Under the pieces are notes generated by a model. The model did no database searches, had not been told where the DNA came from, and saw nothing but the letters and a program-made list of their open reading frames with translations. A stretch of 64,000 nucleotides of DNA from Saururus chinensis (lineage: Eukaryota > Streptophyta > Magnoliopsida > Piperales > Saururaceae): the NCBI GenBank assembly GCA_035235625.1, contig CP141148.1, forward strand, positions 28,397,057 through 28,461,056. The letters are read 5' to 3'. This document shows positions 33,631 to 45,983 of the stretch, in pieces (within the stretch, counting starts at the first letter, position 1; the number at the start of each line of letters is the position of its first letter). The position numbers and the translations under genes are program-made.

Positions 33631-36600
33631 TGGTTTAATTGAAGATTTGCAGGTTTTATAATTTTTCTTTCTCGAACCATTTGTTTCAAGCTACATAACC
33701 TTGAGTAGTTTTTTTGTTTTTTGCTGCCATTGTTACTGTGTAGTTGTTGTCACATTTCTTCCCCACCGTTAATGATTTTCTTAGTAGCTGTCACATTTTT
33801 TCTCACCGTTAATGATTTTATGTGGGGAGGATAATTTGATATGATGTTGAAATACCTAACATTTGATGTTTTGAAGCATAATGTAGCAATTGAGATGGTG
33901 TTTAAATCAAGGAGCGAAGAAAAACTATTTTTATCAATCTCATTTTTTAAATACTATGACAAATTTATTAACATAGGGTCTCACTCGCTTGTTTTTGAAC
34001 ATATAAATAATCAAATAATCATGTCTTTATATGTAAGACAAAATAAAAGACAACCATATCTCATAAGGTTTTGTCAGTGTATATATTAAACTACATAATA
34101 CACAACCATAAGTATTTAGCACTCTCGTACCTATATTATACATCATCTATAGTTTATTATCAAGATAAAAAATTTACAAAGAAAATAAGTGCTTTATGTC
34201 CTCTCTTAGCAGAATTGTCTCTCACCCGCTTATTTTTTTGAAGAACCTGCAACAACAATGGATGCTAAGTAAAGGAATATACCTAATGAGATAGCTAAAC
34301 AAAAGCTATAATACTTCAAAAATTATTTTATAATAACGTTATAAAAGAATGAGCATAGTATTCAACGTGAATTCCTTTTAAAGGAACATTAGACATTAAC
34401 ACATTAAAAATACAACAATAAACATGCATCAATATTCTTTCAAATATCACGTAACTCATACTCAGAAGTCTCAAACTTCATAAGTACAAATTGAAGGTTC
34501 TCTATGACATGGTAACCAAATTTAAGAGTACAGTTTTGCCTCACTAGACTATGAATTTCATATATTTAGACTTCTAATATTCTAACATCTTCCCACCCCA
34601 TCTATGTTATGAAGCTAAGGCCCACAAGGGCTCCTTGACCTAAATGGTTGAAGTTTTGACTTTCATGATCATCAAAACCTCATGTATTACATTACACAAG
34701 ATCAACCATCTTTTGATCATCTAGTCCATTCAAACACAACTTCCGGGTTAGGGAAATAGTTTTATATAACTCCTATTTTTAGAGAGCCAAAAGACTTAGT
34801 CCTTTTTCATGCAAAGCATCTTCTATCTATGTAGCTAAAAACTAACTTTTGGAGCCTAAGCACAGAGAGTTCCTCTAACCTCAGTTGCTGAAAGGCATCA
34901 GTCTTGAGGTGCGATCGATTATAAAGACTTTCACACACAAAAGTATATACATCTAATCATAATTCATCATATCATCATAGATTATTACAATTTAAGCATC
35001 GCATAATATATTATTACTTTTTATGATAATAGCCTATTCATAGTATTTTTTACTAAAAATACTCAAAACCAACTTAGTGTCGGTGGACTCATCAATGTGT
35101 CGACTGAGTCACCGATAACCATTGGTAACTCATCGACACATTGAACCCCCCTTGTCGATAGTAAAATGAATAGAAAAAGCACTCACATCGATATCTTCAT
35201 CAACACGTCGACATCATTGTCGAAGGTACCAATTTATCGATAGTACACCGGTATTGTTCTATCTTCTTCTTCCCTCAATGGTAGCATCATTGACACGTCG
35301 ATGACTGCGTCAATGAACAAGAAAGTTGTCAAATTTTTTATGATCATTAATATAACTTTTTGGTATAAAATCTAATTACATAAGCAACTTGATTCAATTA
35401 TTAACTATCAAATAAAGATATTATAAGTAGGTTTTTCAACTTATCACAAAATATCCATACAAGATTGTATTTATAATCAAGGAGCAATTAGAACATGTTA
35501 TTCAATAATGGTCTAACTACACTTTAAAGTAACAAGAATTTTTCATTCAAGCATTAAAGATTAAGGTTAGCAATCTGGCATTTGATCAAACAACAAAGAG
35601 GTCTCCACAAACCCGTAGACCTCCCCCAAAGTTAGAGAGTTCGTGCTTCCTTTGACTCGTCCAAACCCGTAGACCTCCCCCAAAGTTAGAGAGTTCGTAC
35701 CCTTTTGGGTCAACGATTTGTCAAATGTATTTATAAGGAAGTCTCGAAATAGAATTTTGGTGCATAACCAACTCTAAAAATCGTCTAAAACAATTTCAAT
35801 TTGTAGTTTCTCAATCGTTAGTAGGTTAATCCCCGCGTCACTAATGCATCTAACCCTGCCGACAAAGGAATCATAATTTCATCGATGAGTTCATCAACAT
35901 GTCGAATATCACCTACAAAATATTTATTGCTTCATTGTCATTGACACATCGAACATCACCGACAATAAAAATATTGTTTTACCAGCAAGTTCATTGACAT
36001 GTAAGTGGGTTCACCGATAGAGATCAAGCCTTCAAAATAAGTAATAATCTCCCTTCCCTCATACTTATCATTTTTACTACTTTCTTAAATAAAAGATTTC
36101 TTCTAAAAATGATGGGTATCACATTCTTACCCTGACTTGCCTGTGTTGCCCTCCACTAGTAGGTTCATGCCCTTGCACTAGCCCACATCCCTGCCGAATT
36201 AGGTGCCTGCTTGGAATAGGTAGATAAAGTGAAGTTTCGTTGATTGCTGGGAAGGTGGAAAGATGACATATTTACCATTGATCCAGAAAAGAGAGTCGCT
36301 GACGAATGAGGGAAGCTAGGGTTTCTACCAATCAAAACTGGGGGCTTTGATCTCTTTTAAATAAAATCGTAATTTAGACTTTTGGCAGAAAAGTGTCATG
36401 ACTAGTCCAAATAAAGATTATGTTAGAGTAATTATCTATTTAGTTCTTCAATTAAGACTTAGTGACATATAACCCTTAACACTATGCGGAGGAAATTTTG
36501 TATATTCACACATTCCTTCCCTTTCTCCCCGATCTGGGAGACATCAATGAGATTAGCAGTGAAATATATTGTGTCCTATATTAATAACTCTATTTACTTT

Positions 36601-36650
36601 TTTAAAATAAATTAATTTTAATTTGCTTTGAAAAATTAAATAGAGCTATT
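33631..36650. other. Long AT-rich spacer
   Basis: No convincing gene. Notable contents: many TCATCGACACGTCGAC-like words between 35080 and 36020, and a direct duplication of about 54 bp at 35609-35715 (AACCCGTAGACCTCCCCCAA twice). There is also a CT-rich patch at 36500-36540. No transposon ends were recognised. Confidence 0.5.
35609..35715. repeat. Direct duplication, 54-bp period
   Basis: ACCCGTAGACCTCCCCCAAA followed by GTTAGAGAGTTCGT occurs at 35611 and again at 35665, almost unchanged, so the duplication is recent. Confidence 0.85.
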
Positions 36651-37524
36651 AATTTTAAGCAATGGAAATATCCCATTCTTTCTGCATCCATTATGTACTG
36701 CTGAAACATATATTGATGCATTCTACTGTGAATATCATGGATTTATGTCTAGTACGTGGTGCTGCTGGTGTAACTGTCCCAGCTTGAAGAGTTTTCACCC
36801 ACCCACCCTTGGACTTCTATAGTCAAACCCTTCAGTGTGGGTTGGATCATGAACAAGCTCACGTACATTATCAAGTGATGTGAGAGAAGTATATGTTGTA
36901 CAAAGACTTGGTTTGGTGGAATGGTGAGGCTCCCTATTCCACCTAGCCAAGTCTTGGTAAGGGAACCTGTCCTATGCTGTACATCTATATTCTGAAGGCG
37001 GAGTTGCTCCCTAGATAGCAGGTTTAAGAGGTGGATCTCCAGGTCCTCCCCTATGGTGATTAACCACCCATGTTAAGGCCTAGCTAGTAGGGCTACAAAC
37101 GGGTCTGGACTTGACAGGCTAGGGTAGGCCCAAGCCCATCCCAAAAAAAAAAATCAAAGCCCAGCCCAAGCCACTAGCTAAGTCTAAAATTTTAGCCCAA
37201 CCCAAAATTTAGACGGGCTCGGGCTGGGCCATGGGCTTTAAAGCCGAATGAGACATGATATAATTTTTTTTCTATTTCATATATGAGATGATAAGTCCAT
37301 AACTTGAGCTATAGTTCCCGTTTATATACAATTATATATATCTAAAAAATATTATTTCATCACCTTCACTGAAAAATTTGCTTTCAACACCTCACGGGAA
37401 AATCCAATGACTGAAACTACCTTTAATAAAAATCAATCTACTAATGGCCGTTGCTAATGGTTTTCTAGTTTTTTAAAAATAAACTTTCAGCAACAGTAAC
37501 AAAACAAAGAGAGAAATTAACAAA

Positions 37525-37760
37525 ACAAAGATACGAACTAATAGAGGCAAAGAGAACAAATTCGGTAACATGAACCAATAGAGAAATTAACAGAAAAATA
37601 GATACAAACTAACAGAGGAAAAAAGAACAAATTACTAGAACAAAGATATGAACTAACAAAATAAAGATAAAGGAATGAATAGAGAAATTAACAGAACAAA
37701 TATACGAACTAACAGAGGCAAAGAGAACAAATTCAGTAATAAAACAAATTAGGTGATAGA
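37525..37760. repeat. Tandem repeat in the hAT element, GAACTAACAGAGGCAAAG type
   Basis: About four units containing ACAAAG..ACGAACTAA(C/T)AGAGG and AGAGAACAAATT(C/A) with a spacing of 55-75 bp. AT-rich, no coding signal. Confidence 0.65.
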
Positions 37761-37824
37761 ATGAATTAAATAATAGAACAAATTTGATGATAGAACTAAA
37801 AGAAACAAATTTGAGAAGAGAACC

Positions 37825-38135
37825 AGAGCACTGGCGAAATGGAGAGTGGCGGTCTTCTATTGGTTCGGCGGAAGATTTTCTCATAGGGCGAAATAGAGAG
37901 CGGAGGTGCTATGAAAGTTTTCCTCAATGGGTGAAATGGAGAGCGGCAGTCCCATGAAAGTATTTCTTAGAGGGCAAAATGGAGAGTGGCGGTCCGATGG
38001 AAGATTTTCTCATAGGGCAAAATGGAGAGTGGCGGTCTTCCATCGGTCCAAAGGAAGTTTTTCTTAGACGGCGAAATGGAGAGCTGCAACCAGATGAAAG
38101 ATTTTCTCAGATGGTGAAATGGAGAGCAGTGCAGC
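37825..38135. repeat. Tandem repeat in the hAT element, 43-54 bp x 7
   Basis: The word GGCGAAATGGAGAGTGGCGG followed by a TTTTCTCATAG-like word recurs, with AAATGGAGAG near 37837, 37891, 37934, 37977, 38019, 38073 and 38117. Open frames across it on both strands come from the repeat. Confidence 0.8.
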
Positions 38136-38632
38136 AGAAGAAGCATAAGTGTATAACCCTAGAATTTTTTGCGATGGCACTAAACTGATTAGTGACCACA
38201 GCCGCATGATTGGTTTTGAAGACGCGCTTAAACTTAATAGGCGGGGCTGGGATTTTAAGTATTTTTTGCCAAGGCCCGAGCCCGGCTCAAAATTTTACAA
38301 ATCGTAAAATTTTAAGCCCGGCCTGATTTATACATTAAAATATTAAAATTTATAGCCCAAATGTATAAAATTTCGGGCTAGACCGGGCTTTGAGCCCGCC
38401 CATGCTTCTTACAGCTATACTGGCTGGTAGATGGGCGCATGAAACGCTGGTTGTCAGAGCCATGAGCCATTGGATCAGGGGTGGACAAATGAAGTCCTAC
38501 CAGTTCTCTTGGAGTACATGCTAATATGAGCCATTGGATCAGGGGTGGACAGATGAAGTCCTACCAATTCTCTTGGAGTACATGCTAATATGCCACGAAT
38601 GGCAAACACTGCCAAGTTAGAATAAGGATGGT

Positions 38633-39183
38633 AGGTTGGATTTTTAAATGGAACCCAAATAGTTATTCTGGTAGCGTTTAAAGATATATAAACCTAACTT
38701 AACCCAACTAAAATTATAAATATTAGTTTTTATGTTTTTATTATGATAGTAACTCTTAAAATTATTTTGACTTGGGCGAGCAGTTCTTGTTTGTCTGGTG
38801 GAAAACTTCAATATGCCTCTCACCAAATCCATTTGATTGTAAAAAAATTTAATACTCCCTCTTTTCTTTATTAATAGTTTTATTTAATTTTTTAAAATAA
38901 ATTAAAATTAAATTATTTTAAAAATACAAATGAAACTATTAATATAAGGAATAAAGAAAGAGTATGTTTCACTGTGCACTAAACCTTGTACACAACATCA
39001 ACAACTTCTATAAAGTGGGAGCACACCACACAGAAGTGGAATTACCATGATGTGGGGCACACACGAAAGAAATAACTTGGTATACAATAGTTTACTGCAA
39101 AATATTGAAGAATGTACCGTTGCCAGGCAAGTGATCGATTATTGGGTAAAGTAAGCATACAGCATACTACTATTGACTCAGAC
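38633..39183. other. Spacer between F-box paralogue and F-box gene
   Basis: AT-rich. It contains the 3' side of the intact F-box gene (transcribed leftwards) and probably its terminator region. A 15-17 bp AT inverted motif occurs near 38865-38955. No other gene. Confidence 0.45.
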
Positions 39184-40380
39184 TTACATTGTAATAAAAT
39201 TCATGCGCCTAGACTTACTATTGACCGATGAGTTGAGTGTGATCCAAAGAGGAGGGCAAAAGAAAGAGAGAGACTCCCCCTTGTAGTGGGGTACAATGCT
39301 GCCATCGTCCAGGTTGAACACACCCATGTCATTCCCTCCTTCCCTCTCTCCCCCAATATAGCCATCGGTATGATCATCAGTGAAATATATGGAATTCTTC
39401 TTGCATCCATCTGGAACCGGTGAAAGGCATATTGAAGTGTTCCACCCAACAAACAAGCAGCAATCGCCCAAGTCATTGATCTCTGTCCAGTCAGAGTATG
39501 TGGTGCAACTGCCCAACTTGAAGAGTTTGAACCCATGAGTTCTGTACTCACCGCCGTCGGTACTCGCCGGATCATAATCAGGCTCATCCCAAGCATAACG
39601 AACGTTCCTCGCAATGGCCACCAGCTCCCCACCTATCTCCACCAAATAATGGTTCCAGTTTCTGGCATCACCAGGCAACTCCGGGGATATCACGGCTCTC
39701 AACTTCACTTCTTCACCCATATCCAAAATCATGACTTCCCCAATCCAGCTGATCATGTAAAACTTGTCTTTGAAGTAGATCATGTTCTCTCCTGTATTGG
39801 GATTTTCAATGATCTTCCAGGCCTCATCGCCCGGACGGGCATAAACCAAACGCTTGGATCCTCCGTTGACGGAGGCGAAGACCAGGCGGTCCCCATCGTC
39901 GGGCTGGCACGAGAGCACCGCCTTGTTCATGAAGCTGTCTCTGTATTCTCGGTTCGTCCAGGGCAGGGGCTCCTCATCCCCCTCTACGTGATAGGCAGTT
40001 TGCGGCGGAAGCCGGAGTTGCTCCCTGGACAGCGGGTTGAGGAGGTGGATCTCCAGGTCCTCCCCCATGGTGACTAGCCACCCGTCTTGTGAACCACAGA
40101 ACATGCGCCCACGCGCCTCCGGGAGTGGAACCTCGAAGACTTGTCCGGTAGATGGGTGGAAGAAACGCCGGTTGTCAGAGTCTGGATCCTCTGCGAGCAT
40201 GAGCCATGGGATTGGGGACGGGTTGAGGAAGTTGTACCAGTTCTCTTGGAGAGCGACACCGTGCCATGAACGGCAGACGGCACCAAGTCGGACTAGATCG
40301 ATGAGGAAAGGCATGCGTTGGGCGAGGTCGCAAAGGATGTCATCGGGAAGGTTGCACCACTTTTCGGCTTCGTCCTTCAT
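39184..40380 (-). CDS. F-box protein with DUF295 (KIB-type) domain
   Basis: An intact, intronless 398-residue protein. F-box proteins are the substrate-binding subunits of SCF ubiquitin ligases and bind SKP1 through the F-box. Here the F-box is at about residues 7-50 (WCNLPDDILCDLAQRMPFLI, then DLVRLGAVCRSWHGVA). DUF295, a beta-propeller-like domain found in plant KIB and related F-box proteins, covers about 65-365 (FFHPSTGQVFEVPLPEARG, GWLVTMGEDLEIHLLNPLS, then LVFASVNGGSKRLVYARPGD and DCCLFVGWNTSICLSP). Length is normal for the family. No signal peptide or membrane segment. The start was chosen as the first ATG, directly before the F-box and 70 bp from a TATA box. GC content is clearly higher than in the surroundings. 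A decayed paralogue lies just downstream. The substrate is unknown. Confidence 0.93.
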   Translation of the reverse strand: MKDEAEKWCNLPDDILCDLAQRMPFLIDLVRLGAVCRSWHGVALQENWYNFLNPSPIPWLMLAEDPDSDNRRFFHPSTGQVFEVPLPEARGRMFCGSQDGWLVTMGEDLEIHLLNPLSREQLRLPPQTAYHVEGDEEPLPWTNREYRDSFMNKAVLSCQPDDGDRLVFASVNGGSKRLVYARPGDEAWKIIENPNTGENMIYFKDKFYMISWIGEVMILDMGEEVKLRAVISPELPGDARNWNHYLVEIGGELVAIARNVRYAWDEPDYDPASTDGGEYRTHGFKLFKLGSCTTYSDWTEINDLGDCCLFVGWNTSICLSPVPDGCKKNSIYFTDDHTDGYIGGEREGGNDMGVFNLDDGSIVPHYKGESLSFFCPPLWITLNSSVNSKSRRMNFITM

Positions 40381-40448
40381 CTTCTTTCCTGAAAGCGAGA
40401 GGCAAAGGAGATATCACATATGGAATGAAGAATAAGAAGAGAGATAGC

Positions 40449-40458
40449 TCTATATATC
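40449..40458 (-). promoter_or_regulatory. Probable TATA box of the F-box gene
   Basis: On the minus strand GATATATAGAG lies about 70 bp upstream of the start codon at 40380, giving an expected 5' leader of about 40 nt. Confidence 0.55.
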
Positions 40459-40862
40459 ATGGGTGGAAAGTTGCAGAAGAAAACCGTAGGGCCCATTATC
40501 GATTCTCGATTTAAGACGAACCCAATTTTTAGTTGCACTCGGACTTCGCGCATCCATTGCCAGTAGCCGCCGACTAACTTAATAAGTAATTACTTGTCCT
40601 AACACCCACGTAATAGAACTTGCCTAGCCTAATCACATCACTACTTTTTTTTTAGCTACCACACCTTATTTTATATAAAATATAAATTAGAATATTATAA
40701 AAATTAAATTAATGTAAATATTTTAGAATTTTTTATTATAAGTGTATATGGGTTAAAATAGAAGTATAACTAAATGATCATTTTAATTGATAAAATAATA
40801 TTATATTATATTTATAGCATACAAAGGAGACTTCTATTCTATATATATTATTTACACATATG

Positions 40863-40868
<6 letters not shown>

Positions 40869-40952
<84 letters not shown>
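40869..40952. repeat. (TA)n microsatellite
   Basis: About 42 uninterrupted TA dinucleotides about 500 bp upstream of the F-box gene. The Ile-Tyr frame across it is not a gene. Confidence 0.97.
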
Positions 40953-40956
<4 letters not shown>

Positions 40957-41738
40957 CATATAATGTATGTACTTCCACTTACCCCTCTCTAAAAGCAGTC
41001 AAATGGCTTATTAAAGTGGGGTTAAATATCCACTCACCCCTCTTGCAAAAGGGGCCAAATGGCTTCTTAAGGTCAGTTTGAACCAGTTTGATACAAAATT
41101 GGCGAACTAGATTCAGATCTTGTCCATTATCTTTCTTCCTCTCAATATAAATAGATATGATGCATCGATTTTGTGTCAGGTGAAACCGTTATTGACTGAT
41201 GGAGATTGGAGGCAGGCCCTGTCTCCATCAAAAGTACTCATGCTTTTGGCCATTCACTGTTGCAAAAATAAAGAAAAACAAGATCGCGCTGAGATAGTCT
41301 TCTTACCTCAAGCAGACTGAGGGTCCATTCGTTTTACCTTAATCTTAATATGAAAATATATTTGAATTAGCTAAAATGTTTCATATCTAAGTTTTTTAAA
41401 TATAAAGCTGAAATTAATTGAATCTAAAGTTAGATCTGAATTTAAATTTAAATTTTTTATCTTTTTAATAAAATTTTAAGATTAAATAAATAAATAAAAA
41501 GTATAAAATAAACATAAAAATAATAAAAACTGTAACGACCAATGAAGGCATTCTAATAACATCTAATATATCCCTTTTTTGTAATAAATTGAGCAAATTA
41601 TATCTAATTTAAATATTTTTGTAATAGCCACGGTATGGCGTGCTAATATTTTTTTTTCAAACCAATAATCTTGCCACAAACCATTAGCAAGAGAGAGAGA
41701 GAGAGAGAGAAATGCTCAAAATTGACTTGACTGTATGA
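40953..41738. other. AT-rich spacer
   Basis: No gene. Contains short AT-rich repeats (41380-41530) and a (GA)n run of about 10 units at 41690-41711 shortly before the copia LTR. Confidence 0.5.
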
Positions 41739-42294
41739 TGTTGAGGGTGAAACATAATTATAGAACTTAAGTGAAGGGCAATTTTGTCTTTGTGGCCTTA
41801 AGACCTAAGTTATAAATAGGTTTCAGTAAAGAGGCTAACAGGTGTGTGGAGAACAGTCCAATGTGAGAAGAGTTCTAGAGAAGAGATTTCAAAGCCACCA
41901 TGACCCAGAACCGAGAGGTTGACGTAGAGCAACTCAAAGAGAAGGAAAACAGGAATTTCTAGGAGAAAGAAGTTGAAGTTTTCTTCTTGCGAATTGCGTA
42001 AGGAGCGTTGCTAAGAAATCTTGTAATTCTCTTGTACTTTGATTCTCTATCTAGTGGAATTGTATGATCCCGTGGACATAGGCAGCAAGGCCAAACCACG
42101 TTAAATTCCCTTGTGTACTCGTTTTTTTTTTGCGTTTCTAGATCCATTATTTTGTAGTACAGGGAGGGGAACAGTTAATTTATACTATGTTTGCCTAGAA
42201 CTCTAGAACATTAAATATATACTTTATTCAGCTAGAACTAGAGTACAATAAACTTATACTCTGTTTGGTAAGTTCTATAGTTTTATTCCCCACA
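41739..42294 (+). repeat. 5' LTR of copia element
   Basis: Begins TGTTGAGGGTGAAACATAAT and ends TTATTCCCCACA. Contains TTATAAATAGG (TATA) near 41811. Matches 45984-46551 throughout. Confidence 0.92.
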
Positions 42295-42296
42295 AT

Positions 42297-42308
42297 TGGT
42301 ATCGGAGC
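42297..42308 (+). promoter_or_regulatory. Primer-binding site, tRNA-Met type
   Basis: TGGTATCGGAGC lies two bases after the 5' LTR. It differs by one base from TGGTATCAGAGC, the complement of plant initiator tRNA-Met. Confidence 0.85.
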
Positions 42309-45300
42309 TTCAGGAGGAGATGGTCGATGATAGCAAGTTCAAGATAGACAAGTTCAATGGCAAAAATTACAGATTTTGGCGTATGCAGATTGAAGACGAC
42401 TTGTACCAAAAGGATCTTTATCAACTGTTGTTTATAACCAAGCGTACTGGTGAATACAAGGTGGCAGAGATTGGAAGGTGAGAGTTACTTGATCGCAAGG
42501 CTCTAGGAGCAGTCAGGTTGTCTATTTCTTCATCGGTGGCTTCGAACATCATGAAGGCCAAGACCACGAAGGAATGCTTTAATCTGCTTGAGTGGTTGTA
42601 TGTGAGTCCTTCTACAAATAAGGCACATCTTGTGACTAGTTTCTTTGATCTGAAAATGTCTAATGATGAGACTGTGGCCAATAATTTGAATTCATTCCAT
42701 GCTTTGGTGAATCAACTTGAAGCAATAGATGTTAATTTTACAGAAGATATACAGTATATTGCTTTGCTTAAGTCTTTATCGTCTGATTGAGAATTATTTA
42801 AAGTTGTTATTCATAGTTCTCATAATATAGATAAATTTAAGTTAAATGATGTTTGTGGAATAATAGTGGTTGAAGAAACACGTTGTAAGGGTGGTTTTTA
42901 TTCATCTGGTTCAGCCCTAACTATGGAGGAAAGGGAGCCGCGACCTCAAAGAGGCAAACCGGGATGGAGAGGGAAGTCTAGGAGGGGGCGGCCCAAGTCC
43001 AAGAACTGTAAGGGTGATGGGGCTTGTTGGCAGTGTGGCTAGAAAGGTCACTTGAAGAAAGATTGCTCAAACCCCCCTCATGATGGAGCACAAAATCTTG
43101 TTAAAAACAATGTTATTGTTGTTGAAGCTGATTGTATGTCATTGTCTATGGAAAGTAAATGTGATGCTTGGATTATTGATAATGGTGTCTCATTTCATGA
43201 TACTTCTAGAAAAGACTTGATGCATAATTTTGTGGCTAGTGATTTGGTTCATGTCTATTTGGGTAATGACCAAGCTTGTGAAATTATAGGTAAATGTGAC
43301 ATTTGTTTGTTGATTGATGATAGTATTATGCTTGTGTTAAAAGATATTCGTCTTGTGCCTCATTTGACAAATAATATTATTTCTGTTGGTCAATTGGCTA
43401 CTTATGGTATTACTACTCACTTTATGAGTGATAGTTGGAAGATGAACAATTGTATCATGGTTATGGCTAAGGGGAAGAAAATTAGAACATTATATCTGAC
43501 ATCAAGTTGTTTTAAACAATCTATTAGAGTGGCCTCTAATGCAATTAATGTCAGTTTGTGGCATTGTCTCCTTGGACACATGTCAGAAAAGGGGATGCAG
43601 GTGTTACAGGCTAAGGGGAAGTTACCTAGTTTGGGGTGCGAAGATTTGGAATTTTGTGAGCATTGTGTTATGGGCAAGCAACACAAAGTTTCATTCTCCG
43701 GAGCTACCCTGGAGCGCAGGTCTAAGCGTCTTGAGCTTGTACACACAGATGTTTGGGGACCAACACAGGTTCTATCCCTTGGAGGTGCATCTTACTTCAT
43801 TACTTTTATTAATGATGCTTCTTGCAAGTTATGGGTTTATTTTGCCAAAAATAAATTAGATGTATTTTCTATCTTTGTGCAATGAAAAACACTTGTTGAG
43901 AATAAGACATGATTAAAATTAAAGTGTTTGAAGTCAGACAATGGAGGCAAGTATTATAGTAGGGAATTCCAGTCCTACTGTGATAAACATGACATTCATA
44001 GGTTGCTAACTACTCTTAGATAGCTCAGACAGAATGGTATTGCAGAGCGAATGAACAGGATCATCATGGAGAAGGCACGTAATATGACGCTACACTGTGG
44101 CCTTCTACTCTCATTTTGGAGTTATGTTGTTGATATTGCAGCATATTTGATCAATAGTTCTCCATCCTACCCCCTAGATTGAGGAATTCCTGAAAAGGCA
44201 TAGTCAAAGAATGAGGTAAAGATTGATCATTTAAAAGTTTTTGGTTGTGCTGCTTATGTACATGTTGATGCAGAGCATAGGGGCAACTTAGATTCAAAGT
44301 CCAACAAGTGCTACTTTGTTGGCTATGGTGGAGATGCTTATAGTTATAGGTTGTGGGATCCAGTCCATAAGAAAGTGATTAGGAACATAGACGTTATGTT
44401 TCATGAGGCAAAGCTTTACAAGCATCGTTAAGATCTACAAAAGGGGAAGATGAAACATGTTGAATCTGAGTTTGTAGAACTTGAGGTTGAAAATTCTTCA
44501 GATAATGATAGAGCTTACATGGAAACCGGTGCATCTAGTCATGAACAAGTGGCCGATACTTCTTCACAGACAGTTCTAGAGGGTCCAACTATTTCCTTCC
44601 AGACACCACTTCGTTGGACCAGTTCCAGGCAAATTAAAAAGAAGAGAATATTTGATCCATCTGACCCTGAGAGCACTTCTAATATGCATTTTATGTTTGA
44701 TCCTAGTCTGAATTATTTGCTTTTTATTGACAGTGGTAAACCAAAAAGCTTTGAGGAAGCTTTTAAGATAGACACTTCAGTTCAGTAGGAGCGCGCTATG
44801 GAGGATGAGATGGATTCATTGACATCTATTACAAGAGTTTGAGAACTTCTTATTTGCTCTTATTTTTATATGTGGATAACATGTTGATTGTAGGAGCATA
44901 TATAGGTGAGATTGAGATGCTCAAGAGACAGTTGTCTTCTAATTTCACAACGAAGGATCTTGGATCGGCTAAGCAAATCCTTAGTATGCGAATTATAAAC
45001 GATAGAGAACATGAAATGCTGAAATTATCCCAAGAGGAATATATTGAAAAGGTCTTAATGAAGTTCAACATGTTGGGTACCAAACCAATTGGTACTCCCT
45101 TGGTAGCTCACTTCAGGCTTTCGAATGAGCAGTCTCCTAGCACACAGGAAGAAATAGCTCACATGAACAAGGTTCCTTATGCATTTGTTGTATGTTCATT
45201 AATGTATACAACTACATGCACTAAACCAAATATAGCTAATGTTGTGAGTTAGGTTGTAAGGTTTATGGCAAACCCAGGTGAAAAGCACTGGAATGTAGTG

Positions 45301-45983
45301 AAGTGGATTCCCATATATTTGAAAGGTTCTTCAGGTATGTCTTTGCACTTTGGTGGGAGCTCCATGATTAAATTAGTTGGCTTTGTTGATTCAGATTATG
45401 GAGGTAATCTAAATAACAGAAGAACTTTAAGTTTTGTCTTTACATTAGGCAGTTGTGCAATTGCTTGGCAGTCACAATTGCATAAATCTGTGACAAATTA
45501 ATTTGCTGAGGCAGAGTATATTGCAGCCACAAAAGCTTGCAAGATGATGTGGTTAAAAGTATTCTTAAAGGAGTTGGATAAACCTCAAAAAAGGTGTGTA
45601 TTCTATTGTGATAACAAGACTGCAATTGATATGACAAAGAATAATGTGTTTCATGCTAGAACGAAACATATTGAGATCAAATATCATTTTATGAGAGAAC
45701 TTGTTGAAGAAAATGAGGTCTTCTTGAAGAAGATACATACTAAGCAAAATCCAGTTGACATGTTTACTAAAGTGGTGACAATGGATAAATTGAGCATTTG
45801 TTTAACCGCCATCAGTCTTCTACACTAAAAAGATGGTAGTGATCACACAGTTACATTAGGAAAGAGTGCAGCAATTGTCTTCCTTTCAATTAGCTTTATA
45901 TCTAAAATTGATTCGAAAGGGATAAGTTTAAGTGGCAGAATTATTGTTGAAGGTTTTGAGTAATTAGGTTTCAAGTGGGATAT

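Larger units (their letters stand above)
37088..38419. mobile_element. Non-autonomous hAT element
   Basis: The left end TAGGGCTACAAACGGGTC and the right end GCATGCTTC..TACAGCTATA form imperfect inverted repeats of the TAGGGCTG-type common in plant hAT elements. Subterminal GGGCTCGGGCTGGGC and GGCCCGAGCCCGG words are mirrored. The 8-bp flanks CTAGCTAG (37080-37087) and CTGGCTGG (38420-38427) agree at 6 of 8 positions. No transposase is present. The element (1,332 bp) sits inside the F-box pseudogene, whose homology resumes on each side. Confidence 0.78.
36655..38632 (-). pseudogene. F-box/DUF295 paralogue, decayed and split by a hAT element
   Basis: Two segments match the intact F-box gene at 39184-40380 in the same orientation and order. 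36655-36800 matches its 3' third (for example TGTAACTGTCCCAGCTTGAA against the parental TGCAACTGCCCAACTTGAA). 36975-37070 matches its middle (GCGGAGTTGCTCCCTAGATA; GTGGATCTCCAGGTCCTCCC). 38420-38632 matches its 5' third (CTGGTAGATGGGCGC; TACCAGTTCTCTTGGAG). Large parts are missing and stops are frequent. About 100 bp of the 5' piece is tandemly duplicated (GAGCCATTGGATCAGGGGTG at 38465 and 38528). Position 37088-38419 is a later transposon. It probably arose by local tandem duplication of the F-box gene. Confidence 0.85.

Noticed and set aside
35080-36020. Possible gene from many GTCGAC-rich words
   Set aside because: No frame longer than about 40 codons on either strand; the words are an irregular repeat.
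40860-41081. Ile-Tyr repeat frame
   Set aside because: Translation of the (TA)n microsatellite.
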